This document shows positions 9,657 to 18,769 of a stretch of DNA of 64,000 nucleotides, piece after piece. The stretch's first letter is position 1; each line of letters opens with the position of its first letter. The stretch lies in assembly GCF_030730945.1 (NCBI RefSeq), contig NZ_JAVAMS010000001.1, positions 992,001-1,056,000 of the forward strand, given 5' to 3'. Made by a program: the position numbers and the translations under genes. Source of the DNA: Aurantiacibacter poecillastricola (lineage in GTDB: Bacteria > Pseudomonadota > Alphaproteobacteria > Sphingomonadales > Sphingomonadaceae). The notes under the pieces are model-generated. The model did no database searches. It saw nothing but the letters and a program-made list of their open reading frames with translations, and was not told the DNA's origin.

Positions 9657-11051
9657 CTATGATGCCGCCGCAGGCCAGTTCCAGACGGCCATTTTTTCAA
9701 GGCTCATATCCGCCATAGTATAGGCGATCCCGCCGACGCCAAGCCCGGAGCGGCGCAGACCTGCAAAAGGCATCCAGTCGACGCGGAATGCCGTATGGTC
9801 GTTCACCATCACAGCCGATCCCGCGAGAGACTGTATGCAATGATTGGCGATTGACAGCCGATCGGTGAATATAGCGGCCTGAAAGGCGTAAGGCAGGGCA
9901 TTGGCCTGCTCGATAGCCAGGTCGATATCGTCATAGCCATACACGCAGATCACGGGGCCGAAGATTTCTTCCTGGGATACCTTGGCACTTTCGGGAGGAT
10001 CGACAATGACGGTCGGGGAGAAAAGAGTGTCACTCAGACGGCTTCCCCCGCAGACCAGGGTGCCGCCTGCTGCAATGGCTTCATCGACCCAGCGTTCGAC
10101 GCGGTCGACTTCCTCCGTTCGGATCAGGGGTCCGCATTGGGTTTCGGCATCGGCGGGATCGCCCACGACCAGCTTTTCGGCAGCTCGCCCTAGGTCATTG
10201 GCGAAGTCTTTCAATTCTGCAGCAGGGACGAATACGCGCTGCACGGAAACGCAGACCTGACCCGAATGATAGAACCCGCCTTTGAGCAACGAGGCGATCA
10301 CTGCTGCGCGCTCCACGCCGCTGTCCACGATTACCGGCGCCGCGCCGCCGTGCTCGAGAGCAATGCGGGTTCCGGGCGCCAGCTTCGAGCGAAGCATCCA
10401 GCCGATTTTCGCAGAACCGATGAATGAGAAGAACGCCGTGCGCGGATCGGTTACCATCCTTTCGGCGACATCGTCGCTGCACGGAGCGAACCGGCACCAG
10501 GCCTCGGGCAGGCCGACTTCATGGAGAATGTTCACGAAGCTCTGGCATGACAGAGGCGTTTCCAGCGCAGGCTTGATGAGAACGGGGCACCCGGCTGCTA
10601 CCGCCGGTCCAACCTGATGGACGATCAGGTTGAGGGGGTGATTGAATGCCGAGATCGCCACGACAGGACCGATCGGCTCGCGGAAGGTATATGCCGTCCT
10701 TCCCGCACCCGCTTCTGTCAGGTCCATGGGGATCTCGTGACCGCCGCCATCGCTGAGCGCCTGAACGCACAAGTCGACGCTGTTGATCGCGCGACCGGCT
10801 TCCACGCGCGCATCGACCAGGGGTTTGCCGCCCTCCCTGACGATCTGGAGAGCCAGATCCTCGGCTCGTTCGCGCATGATATCCGCTGCCCGCCGGAGGA
10901 TAGCAATACGCTCGTGCACGGCAAGCCAGCCACAGCGGTCGCGGTGGAGCAACTGCGCTTCACTCAGCCATTCATCGATTTGAGCCCAGTCGACAAGCGC
11001 CACTTCTGCAACCGGCTCGCGGTCGAACGGATTGTGAACGATCGTCTTCAT
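9657..11051 (-). CDS. NAD(P)-dependent aldehyde dehydrogenase
   Basis: 464-aa ALDH-superfamily enzyme oxidising an unidentified aldehyde to an acid. The catalytic Cys is in GQVCVSVQR near residue 264 and the general-base Glu in LEHGGAAPV near 236 (usual motif ELGG). The start is placed at 11051, where ATGA overlaps the stop of the upstream TPP enzyme; a second Met three codons upstream is less likely. Tight coupling to the acetolactate-synthase-like gene suggests the pair handles one substrate, for example an aldehyde made by the TPP enzyme. No metal role is evident. Confidence 0.88.
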   Translation of the reverse strand: MKTIVHNPFDREPVAEVALVDWAQIDEWLSEAQLLHRDRCGWLAVHERIAILRRAADIMRERAEDLALQIVREGGKPLVDARVEAGRAINSVDLCVQALSDGGGHEIPMDLTEAGAGRTAYTFREPIGPVVAISAFNHPLNLIVHQVGPAVAAGCPVLIKPALETPLSCQSFVNILHEVGLPEAWCRFAPCSDDVAERMVTDPRTAFFSFIGSAKIGWMLRSKLAPGTRIALEHGGAAPVIVDSGVERAAVIASLLKGGFYHSGQVCVSVQRVFVPAAELKDFANDLGRAAEKLVVGDPADAETQCGPLIRTEEVDRVERWVDEAIAAGGTLVCGGSRLSDTLFSPTVIVDPPESAKVSQEEIFGPVICVYGYDDIDLAIEQANALPYAFQAAIFTDRLSIANHCIQSLAGSAVMVNDHTAFRVDWMPFAGLRRSGLGVGGIAYTMADMSLEKMAVWNWPAAAS

Positions 11052-12688
11052 AGCTCGCACACCTTTGCGCCGAGTTCGTCGATCAGCACCTTCTTGTTTT
11101 CGGAGTAGTCGACGGGCAGATCGACAAGGTGCACGCCGCCCGCCTCGAATGCGGCGTTCAGGACCGCCACAAGATCTGCGCTCCGCTCCACCCGGTGACC
11201 GGTCGCTCCATAGCTTTTTGCGTAGGTGACGAAGTCGGGATTGGAAAAGGTCAGGCCGTAGTCCGGAAAGCCAAGCTGGTCCTGCTTCCAGCGGATCATC
11301 CCGTATGCTGCATCATTCAGAACGAGAACGACAAGGTTCAGTCCAAGCCTGACGGCCGTTTCCAGTTCCTGCGAGTTCATCATGAACCCGCCATCGCCGC
11401 ATACCGCGAGCACTCTGCGCCCCGGCGCCAGCATCGCAGCCATCATGGCGGATGGAAGGCCAGCACCCATCGTCGCCAATGCATTGTCGAGCAGGATGGT
11501 GCCAGGCTCGTGGGCGATGTAGTTTCTGGCGAACCAGATCTTGTAGATGCCGTTGTCGAGCGCAACGATATCATCGCGCGCCATTACGCTGCGTACGTCG
11601 GCAACTACGCGCTGGGGGACCATTGGAAAACGTTCGTCGTCGCTGGTCTCGGAGATGTGCGATGCAATCTCGTGATGCAGGGCGGTATAATAGCTGCGGT
11701 CGCACTGCAGCTTGCCATCCAGGCGGTTTCCCAGCCGCTCGACCGATCCGGCGATGTCGCCGATGACCTCGAGCTGCGGGAAGTAGACCTGATCGACTTC
11801 GGCTGCCTTGTAATTGATATGGATGACGGTCTGCCCGCCCGGCTCCATGAAGAAGGGCGGCTTCTCCACCACGTCGTGACCGATATTGACGATCAGATCG
11901 GCCTTTTCGATTGCGCAGTGAACATAATCGCCCGACGATAGCGCCGCGGTGCCCAGATAGAGCTCGCTATCTTCATCGACCACGCCCTTGCCCATCTGGG
12001 TGTCGAAGAATGGAAAGCCGGTATCAGACACGAATTTGCGCAACGCTTTCGAAGCGCGGCGGCGGTTCGCTCCGGCACCGATCAGGAGCAATGGCCGCTC
12101 AGCCGCGATGATGCGCTCGGCCGCTTCGTCGAGCGCAGCATCTCCGGCGACCGCATAACGCCTGTAATGCGGCGGTATGACCGGTTCGATCGTTTCCTCT
12201 TCAGCGATATCTTCCGGCAGCTCGAGCAGTACAGCGCCCGGCCTTTCTTCCTGCGCCAGACGGAAACCTTCGCGAACGAGCGAGGGAATGCGATTGCCGT
12301 TCACGATCTGGGTCGAAGCCTTGCAGAGCGGCGTAAACAGGGAAACGACGTCGACAATCTGGAACTGGGCCTGTTTCGATGTCTTGATCGGTTTCTGCCC
12401 AGTAATAATGACGAGCGGAAAGGCCCCGAGCGCGGCATAGGCCGCCGGTGTGGTCAGGTTCGTGGCACCAGGCCCGAGCGTTGCCAGGCACACACCTGCC
12501 TTGCCGGTCAGGCGGCCATAGGTCGCCGCCATGAAGCCAGCGCCCTGTTCGTGACGGGCCAGAACCAGCGTGATGGCGGAAGTTCGCAGCGATTCCAGGA
12601 GATCCAGGTTCTCTTCGCCTGGAACGGCGAAAACATATTCGACGCCCTCGGCCTCGAGCGCGGCGACCATAAGATCGGAAGCTTTCAT
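11048..12688 (-). CDS. Acetolactate synthase-like thiamine-diphosphate enzyme
   Basis: 546-aa TPP-dependent enzyme of the acetohydroxyacid synthase large-subunit type. The N-terminal pyrimidine-binding domain carries the catalytic Glu in FAVPGEENLDLL (near residue 25), a central FAD-like domain follows, and the C-terminal domain has the TPP/Mg motif GDGGFMMN...LVLND near 428-455. No regulatory small subunit is adjacent, as is usual for catabolic or stand-alone members. It is translationally coupled to the aldehyde dehydrogenase. The substrate is not predictable; a carboligase or decarboxylase of 2-oxo acids is likely. Confidence 0.88.
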   Translation of the reverse strand: MKASDLMVAALEAEGVEYVFAVPGEENLDLLESLRTSAITLVLARHEQGAGFMAATYGRLTGKAGVCLATLGPGATNLTTPAAYAALGAFPLVIITGQKPIKTSKQAQFQIVDVVSLFTPLCKASTQIVNGNRIPSLVREGFRLAQEERPGAVLLELPEDIAEEETIEPVIPPHYRRYAVAGDAALDEAAERIIAAERPLLLIGAGANRRRASKALRKFVSDTGFPFFDTQMGKGVVDEDSELYLGTAALSSGDYVHCAIEKADLIVNIGHDVVEKPPFFMEPGGQTVIHINYKAAEVDQVYFPQLEVIGDIAGSVERLGNRLDGKLQCDRSYYTALHHEIASHISETSDDERFPMVPQRVVADVRSVMARDDIVALDNGIYKIWFARNYIAHEPGTILLDNALATMGAGLPSAMMAAMLAPGRRVLAVCGDGGFMMNSQELETAVRLGLNLVVLVLNDAAYGMIRWKQDQLGFPDYGLTFSNPDFVTYAKSYGATGHRVERSADLVAVLNAAFEAGGVHLVDLPVDYSENKKVLIDELGAKVCEL

Positions 12689-12780
12689 TCGTTGGTCCTC
12701 ATTTTACGGGTTGCAGGGCGGTTCATGTCGTGCGCTGCCAAGCAGCTTACCCACAGCGACCGACCCGATCGCCGCGCTTG

Positions 12781-13284
12781 TCAATGGTCGCGGTCATGGT
12801 CGTGATGATGGTTCTTCTCGACCTGATGGTCCGGGATCATGTCGGGATCACAGTCCGCAGCGAGACAGGCTTCGAACGTTGCATGGGCGATGGCGTGCTG
12901 CGTCTCGAGCATACCGCGAGCCCGCGCCTTCACATCCTCGAAAGCCTGCAACGAAGATTCGGCAGGAACGACATGCGCCTCAAGCGCGCGATAATGCTCG
13001 CTGATGCTCCAGACTTGGACGTGATGGACGTCGGCCACGCCTTCTGCGTCACGCAGGTCGCTCACAATGCGATCGAACTCGCTTTCGTCCGGCACCGCGC
13101 CCATCAAGAGACGCACCGTGCGAGGCAACAAAGTAACGCCCTGCCAGATCACAAAGTCACCAATGACCACCGTGATGGTCAGATCGGCGATATAAAGTTC
13201 GTATCGCAGAATGAGCACGCCAGCCACGATCACACCGGCCGAAGCCAGCGCATCGGACACATTGTGCAGGAAGATCGAATAGGG
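12781..13284 (-). pseudogene. C-terminal fragment of a CDF cation exporter
   Basis: Encodes the last third of a full-length CDF transporter: metal-site helix 5 (FLHNVSDALASAGV, with the H-x3-D pair), helix 6, the cytoplasmic domain (VPDESEFDRI...DVHHVQVWSI) and a His-rich tail (EKNHHHDHDRDH). Helices 1-4 are missing. The frame is open back to 13284, where it abuts the TGA of the adjacent CDF gene in the same frame, so no normal start exists. It looks like the remnant of a second czcD-type gene joined to its neighbour by deletion. Confidence 0.8.
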
Positions 13285-13914
13285 TCAATTCCTCTTCTCG
13301 CCGTGTTTGGTTCCCGCATCGTCGTGGCTATCCATGTGAGCGTCGCGCAGAATCTCGATGCCGCCATAGAGAGCGATGCAAGCTACCGCGATGCCCACAA
13401 CGAGGTCGGGCCAGTTGGTTCCGGTCAGCATCACAATGATGCCGGCGATAATGATCCCGCCATTAGAGATAAAGTCGTTGAAGCTGAAGGTGGTCGCCGC
13501 CCGACTATTGACGTCCTTGTTCTCCATCTTCTGCAGCAGGCGCAGGCAATAGAGATTGACCATCCCCGCGATGAACGCCATCGCCATCATCAATATCCCG
13601 CCCGGATCGGACCCTTCCACAAACCGTCGGTAAGCATCGAAGATAACCCCAGCAGAGAAGATCAGCAGCATGATGCCGGAGAAACGTGCGGCCCCGCGTT
13701 TCCAGGTCCGTGAGCGGGTCAGCGCGAGCAGGCTGAGCGCATAAACGATGGCATCGGATGAATTATCGAGGCCGTTCGCCGACAGCGCATTAGAATCGGC
13801 AAAATACCCGACCGCGAAAAAGCCGATCGCGATGGCCACGTTAAGCCACAGGACAACCCACAGGGTCTTGCGCTTTTCAGGCGACCCGACATCGACCTCA
13901 TGTCCGCCACTCAT
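13285..13914 (-). CDS. CDF-family cation exporter (short form)
   Basis: 209-aa membrane exporter with six helices and only a short His-containing tail (DAHMDSHDD). CDF metal-site motifs are NGLDNSSDAIVYAL (helix 2) and FSFNDFISNGGII (helix 5). ATGA overlap with the upstream SpoIIAA-like gene indicates co-transcription. Its stop is immediately followed, in frame, by the CDF fragment 12781-13284. Probable divalent-metal efflux; substrate unknown. Confidence 0.84.
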   Translation of the reverse strand: MSGGHEVDVGSPEKRKTLWVVLWLNVAIAIGFFAVGYFADSNALSANGLDNSSDAIVYALSLLALTRSRTWKRGAARFSGIMLLIFSAGVIFDAYRRFVEGSDPGGILMMAMAFIAGMVNLYCLRLLQKMENKDVNSRAATTFSFNDFISNGGIIIAGIIVMLTGTNWPDLVVGIAVACIALYGGIEILRDAHMDSHDDAGTKHGEKRN

Positions 13915-14282
13915 GCTGCGTCCTCCTCGGTTTGTACCCAGCTTTCCGCATGACTACGCTGTGATGGCCGGAAAAACTTCATTTCGGCGCGGAAGAGTGA
14001 GGATGACAATTTCGTGCCCCACTCTTCCCATTCGCTGTCGCCGATTATGGCGATCCGGCCGAAACAATCCTTATGCCGGATGTCGAACTTGAGATCGCGC
14101 CAGAGACCTCCGAAGTTCCAACCCGAAAAGTCAGGCGCGAGCTCGATCACCATCGGGACGGTACCGGCCTCGCGCTCTGCGATATGTTCGAATTGGGGAA
14201 CAAAGCGGTCATAAGCTTCATCCCCCTGCCTGCCTCCGGCACGTATCCAGAGCAGTCCGTTCTTTTCCTTCAGTGCCAGCAC
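13911..14282 (-). CDS. SpoIIAA-like/STAS-fold protein
   Basis: 123-aa soluble protein resembling the SpoIIAA-like (DUF3478) family: an N-terminal beta-rich part (MLALKEKNGLLWIRAGG), then FVPQFEHIAEREAGTVPMVI and the GIxxDLKF-like segment GLWRDLKFDIRH, and a late IAIIGDSEWEEWGTKL. Function in this family is unknown; members often sit next to ion transporters. It starts 22 nt downstream of the czcA stop and overlaps the CDF gene by 4 nt. Confidence 0.75.
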   Translation of the reverse strand: MLALKEKNGLLWIRAGGRQGDEAYDRFVPQFEHIAEREAGTVPMVIELAPDFSGWNFGGLWRDLKFDIRHKDCFGRIAIIGDSEWEEWGTKLSSSLFRAEMKFFRPSQRSHAESWVQTEEDAA

Positions 14283-14304
14283 CGTATTCTCCTTTCCCGA
14301 TCGG

Positions 14305-17300
14305 TCATGTGATGTCCTTCAGCTCGCGCTGCTCATCGCTTGTCACATTGCGCCGCAGCCTGTCCCACCAACGCTGTCGCCAGGTCCGGTCATCTTCTCT
14401 GGTCCCGAAAACCAGCTTCAAGATTGCGGGCAAGACGAAAAGGGTCAGCGCGGTGGCGGTGATCAACCCTCCAATGACGACTGTCGCCAAGGGACGTTGC
14501 ACTTCCGCGCCGGTCCCGGTCGCAATGGCCATCGGCACGAAGCCGAGCGATGCAACGAGCGCGGTCATGAGAACCGGCCTTAGGCGCGCCAATCCACCAT
14601 CGACGATGGCGTCATCGAGCGCCATGCCCCTGTCGAGCCGCTGACGGATCGCAGTCACCATCACGAGGCCATTCAAGGTCGCCACACCCGACAGGGCGAT
14701 AAAGCCTACCGCCGCAGATACCGAGAATGGCATCCCGCGTAGAGCCAAGGAGAAAATCCCGCCTGCCAGGGCCAACGGGATCGCGCTGAATACGGCGAGC
14801 GCCGGCACCCAGCCCCCAACCGCCATGTAAAGCAGCAAGAGAATGACCGCGAAAGCGATAGGAATGACTATCTGAAGTCTTTCCTGAGCAGCCTGGAGGT
14901 TCTGGTATTGACCGCCCCACTCGATAAACGCGGCAGCGGGCAGTTCGACCTGCGCCGCAACCCTTTCCTGGGCCTCTTCTACAAAAGACCCGAGGTCGCG
15001 TTCTCGCACGTTGGACGAGACGATCACCAGTCTGCGTCCCTGTTCCCGGCGAACCTCCGCGAGACCATCCACCACACGGAACTCGGCAACCGAGCGTAGC
15101 GGTATGGTTGCCCCGTTCGGGAGCAGCACCGGCAAAGCACCGAGCTGGTCGAAATCGTCGCGGGTCGCGTCCGACAACCGCACAACCACATCGAAGCGGC
15201 GATCGCCTTCGAAAACGAGGCCCGCAGGCCGACCGCCCAGTGCGATCGCCACCGATTGCGCAACGTCTTCGACCTTCAGCCCGTAACGGGCAATCGCTGG
15301 CCGATCGAAGGCAATATCGAGGGTGGGGAACCCGGTCACTTGCTGGACCTTGACGTCCGCGGCGCCGTCGACATTGCGCAGCACGCCCGCAACCTCGTTC
15401 GCCGCCGAGGTCATGGCGCTGAGATCGTCTCCGTAGATCTTGACGGCAACATCTCCGCGAACGCCTGCGATCAATTCGTTGAACCGCAATTCGATCGGTT
15501 GGCTGAACTCGTAAAGGTTGCCGACGAGACTGCTGAGGGCGCTCTCCATTTGCGCGACCAACTCGTCCTTGGCGAGGTCGGGATCGGGCCATTCCTCACG
15601 GGGTTTGAGGATCACGTACGCATCGGAAGCGTTCGGCGGCATCGGGTCACTGGCCACTTCCGCCGTGCCCGTCCGCGAAAAGACAAGCTCGACTTGCGGA
15701 AATTGCTCGAGCCGGTCCTCTACCCGCCTTTGCATCGCGAGCGAACGTTCGAGCGATGTCGAAGGAATACGCAGCGATTGCACGGCGATGTCGCGCTCGT
15801 CCAATTGCGGTGTGAACTCGCTCCCGAGGAAGCTGAACACGAAGGCCGCAAAGGCGAAGATGCCGACGCCGACGCCGATGACCGGCCAGGGGCGGGTGAT
15901 CGCCCTGCGGACCAGCGGTCCGTATCGCTCCTTGGCGATCCGGATCGGCTTGACCTCCTTTTCGGTCAGCTTTTTGTTGAGCAGGATGGCGATCATTGCC
16001 GGGACGAAGGTCAGCGACAACACGAACGCCGAGGCGAGCGCGAGCATGACCGTGATCGCCATGGGTGAAAAGGTTTTGCCTTCGACGCCGGTAAAGGTGA
16101 GAAGCGGTGCGAAGACGAGAAGAATGATCGCCTGGCCGTACACGGTTGGCTTGATCATTTCCTGCGCGGCAAGCCGCGTTTCCGTCAACCTCTCACCAAG
16201 TGTAAGAAGTCGGCCCTCGTGTTCCTGTCGAGCCGCGAGCCTCGCGACGCTGTTCTCGACGATGATGACGGCACCATCGACGATCAGGCCGAAGTCCAGC
16301 GCACCCAGGCTCATGAGATTGCCCGAAACGCCGAGCCGGTTCATTCCGATCGATGCCATCAGCATGGAAAAGGGGATGACCAGCGCCGCGATGATCGCTG
16401 CCCGGATGTTGCCCAGCAGCAAGAACAGGATCGCAATGACCAGAAGCGCGCCCTCGACAAGGTTCTTCTCGACGGTCGCGATCGTCGCATCGACCAGGGA
16501 AGACCGGTTGTAGACGATCTCCGCGACAATTCCTTCCGGCAGGGAGCTGCGAACTTCCTCGAGCCGTTCGGCCGCCTCGGCCGACACGGTGCGGCTGTTC
16601 TCGCCCGCGCGCATGAGCACGGTGCCCACTACCGCTTCATCGCCGTTCAGCGACGCCGCGCCCGTTCGCAGGTCGCCACCGATGCTGACTGTGGCGACGT
16701 CACCTACGCGAATGGGGACCCCCTCGCGGGTGGAAACGACCGCCTGCTCGATATCCTCAACACTGCCGAGGCGCGCATCGACCCGGGCGAGAAGGGCTTC
16801 ACCGGCCCGCTCGACGAAATTGGCGCCTTCGGCGAGGTTGGCCGCTTCCAGCGCGTCGATCACCTCGTCGAACGATAAACCGTAACCGGTCAATCGCGCG
16901 GGATCGGGTTGGACAAGGTATTGCTTTTCGAAGCCACCGATCGAGTCGACACCTGCCACACCGTCGACCGACCGCATGAGGGGTGCAACCACCCAGTCCT
17001 GGATGGTTCGCAAATACGCAGCCTTGGCGACATCGCTGTCGAGCCTGTCACCACGTTCGGTCACGAAGCTCCCGTCGGACTGCCAACCGACCGCTCCGCC
17101 CCGCGGTGCTTCCTTGCCGTCAGGAAACTCGTACTCGATGGTATACATGAGCACTTCGCCCAAGCCGGTCGAGATGGGTCCCATCACCGGTTCGGCACCC
17201 TCGGGTAGGGAGGCGCTTATAGGCGTCAGCCGTTCGTTGACCTGCTGACGTGCGAAATAGATGTCGGTCCCTTCCTCGAAAATTGCGGTCACCTGGCTGA

Positions 17301-17616
17301 ACCCGTTGCGCGATATCGAGCGAGTCATTTCCAGACCCTCGATACCGGCAAGCCCGGTCTCGACAGGATAGGTGACCTGCGTCTCGACTTGCGAGGGCGA
17401 CAAGGCTGGTGCCTCGGTGTTGATCTGCACCTGTACGTTGGTGATATCGGGCACGGCATCGATGGGCAGGCGCAGCAAATTCACCACGCCATAGATTGCC
17501 ACACCGAGCGTCAGCACGACCATTGCCCAGCGAAAGCGCACGGCGACGTCGAGGATCATGCCGATCAGGCCATGGCGGTGGGAGCGATCGGCATCCTGCA
17601 TGTGATCAGTGTCCAT
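14305..17616 (-). CDS. czcA: CzcA-type heavy-metal RND efflux pump
   Basis: Full-length 1103-aa inner-membrane proton/metal antiporter of the HME-RND class, exporting divalent ions such as Co, Zn, Cd or Ni. Visible features: first helix and docking segment (LPIDAVPDITNVQVQI), the transmembrane-4 signature DFGLIVDGAVIIVEN, two large periplasmic loops and a C-terminal helix bundle (VALSGVATLNGLVMV-type). In the signature, D-F-G-x-x-V-D-G is typical of divalent-metal CzcA rather than Cu(I) CusA. It overlaps the adaptor gene by 11 nt and is third in the czcC-czcB-czcA operon order. Confidence 0.94.
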   Translation of the reverse strand: MDTDHMQDADRSHRHGLIGMILDVAVRFRWAMVVLTLGVAIYGVVNLLRLPIDAVPDITNVQVQINTEAPALSPSQVETQVTYPVETGLAGIEGLEMTRSISRNGFSQVTAIFEEGTDIYFARQQVNERLTPISASLPEGAEPVMGPISTGLGEVLMYTIEYEFPDGKEAPRGGAVGWQSDGSFVTERGDRLDSDVAKAAYLRTIQDWVVAPLMRSVDGVAGVDSIGGFEKQYLVQPDPARLTGYGLSFDEVIDALEAANLAEGANFVERAGEALLARVDARLGSVEDIEQAVVSTREGVPIRVGDVATVSIGGDLRTGAASLNGDEAVVGTVLMRAGENSRTVSAEAAERLEEVRSSLPEGIVAEIVYNRSSLVDATIATVEKNLVEGALLVIAILFLLLGNIRAAIIAALVIPFSMLMASIGMNRLGVSGNLMSLGALDFGLIVDGAVIIVENSVARLAARQEHEGRLLTLGERLTETRLAAQEMIKPTVYGQAIILLVFAPLLTFTGVEGKTFSPMAITVMLALASAFVLSLTFVPAMIAILLNKKLTEKEVKPIRIAKERYGPLVRRAITRPWPVIGVGVGIFAFAAFVFSFLGSEFTPQLDERDIAVQSLRIPSTSLERSLAMQRRVEDRLEQFPQVELVFSRTGTAEVASDPMPPNASDAYVILKPREEWPDPDLAKDELVAQMESALSSLVGNLYEFSQPIELRFNELIAGVRGDVAVKIYGDDLSAMTSAANEVAGVLRNVDGAADVKVQQVTGFPTLDIAFDRPAIARYGLKVEDVAQSVAIALGGRPAGLVFEGDRRFDVVVRLSDATRDDFDQLGALPVLLPNGATIPLRSVAEFRVVDGLAEVRREQGRRLVIVSSNVRERDLGSFVEEAQERVAAQVELPAAAFIEWGGQYQNLQAAQERLQIVIPIAFAVILLLLYMAVGGWVPALAVFSAIPLALAGGIFSLALRGMPFSVSAAVGFIALSGVATLNGLVMVTAIRQRLDRGMALDDAIVDGGLARLRPVLMTALVASLGFVPMAIATGTGAEVQRPLATVVIGGLITATALTLFVLPAILKLVFGTREDDRTWRQRWWDRLRRNVTSDEQRELKDIT

Positions 17617-18769
17617 GCTCGGCCTCCTCCTTCTCGAGTTCAGCCTTCAGCAAAAAGGCATTGGCGGTGGCGATCTGCCACTGCGCTTCGAGGCCAGACT
17701 GGATGACCACCCGTCCTCCCGAACGCGCACCGGTGACCACCGGACGGGCTTGAAACCCGCGGCGCGTGCGAACGAAGACCACCTCTGCGCCATCGATTGT
17801 CTGGACGGCACTTTCCGGCACCGACATGCGGCCGGTATCGACCTCACCCGAGGGGCGGATACGTGCCTGCAAGAACGCACCGGGTTGCAGGCCGGGGATC
17901 GGCCTTGCCAGCGACAGGACCGCCGTAGCGCTGCGGCTTTCAGGATCGAGCGAGGGAGTGACGGATCGCACGCGCGCACCCACTTCCCGGCTGTCCGCGA
18001 TTTCCAGCGTCGCCTCGTCGCCAGGCTGGATGCGGCTTGCTTCAGCCGACGGGAGAGCAACCTCGACCTGCATGCCGCTCGGATTCACGACCTGATAGAG
18101 TTCTTCCCCGGCCTCGACGAAGGATCCGAGAACGATAGACGCCGAGGTCACTCGGCCTGCGAGCGGGCTCGTAACCGCGAGGGAGCGACCGTCGCCGCTG
18201 ACACCCGCCGCCGAGACTGCCGCTTGGGCACGCGCAAGTTCCGATTGAGCAACCTGCAGATTGGCTCGTGCGGCCTCGAGATCCTGCCGCGCGGTTACAT
18301 TGGCTTCGAAAAGGCGGCGCTCCCGATCGTAGGCAGCAGACAGTTCGTTGACCCGCGCGCGCGCTGCGCTGAGTTGCGCCGCAAGAGCTGCCGCGTCGGC
18401 GCTCTCGATGCGGGCAATCGTCTCGCCCTGCCTCACGTAATCACCCAGCGTTTTGCCGACACTGCGGACTACGCCCGCCGCGCGGGCATCGATGCGGGCA
18501 CTTGCCGTCGGGCTTGCCGCGACGGTGGCCGGAAAGACCAGCTCGACCGCCGATCCCTGACCGACGGTTTCGACCTCTATCTGGGACGCTTCGATTTGTT
18601 CGGCGCCAAGCAGGACAAGCCCTTCGGGAAGCTCGGCCTCCTCGCTCGTTTCCTCAATGTGCTGGTCGGCACTGCCACTTGGCCACAGCATAAACACTGC
18701 AGCGGCGATTGAAACGATCACGCCGATAAAAACGGCCAGACGTCTACGGTTCATTTGGAAATACCTCAT
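17606..18769 (-). CDS. czcB: CzcB-type RND periplasmic adaptor
   Basis: 387-aa membrane-fusion protein with an N-terminal membrane anchor (RLAVFIGVIVSIAAAVFML), barrel-sandwich halves (ASARIDARAAGVVRSVGKTLGDYV and PLAGRVTSASIVLGSFVEAGEELY) flanking a long Ala/Arg-rich coiled coil (AAQLSAARARVNELSAAYDRE), and a beta-barrel domain. It ends with a His motif (EEAEHGH). ATGA overlap with czcC argues for the start used; a Met five codons inside is possible. It links the CzcA pump to the CzcC channel. Confidence 0.92.
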   Translation of the reverse strand: MRYFQMNRRRLAVFIGVIVSIAAAVFMLWPSGSADQHIEETSEEAELPEGLVLLGAEQIEASQIEVETVGQGSAVELVFPATVAASPTASARIDARAAGVVRSVGKTLGDYVRQGETIARIESADAAALAAQLSAARARVNELSAAYDRERRLFEANVTARQDLEAARANLQVAQSELARAQAAVSAAGVSGDGRSLAVTSPLAGRVTSASIVLGSFVEAGEELYQVVNPSGMQVEVALPSAEASRIQPGDEATLEIADSREVGARVRSVTPSLDPESRSATAVLSLARPIPGLQPGAFLQARIRPSGEVDTGRMSVPESAVQTIDGAEVVFVRTRRGFQARPVVTGARSGGRVVIQSGLEAQWQIATANAFLLKAELEKEEAEHGH

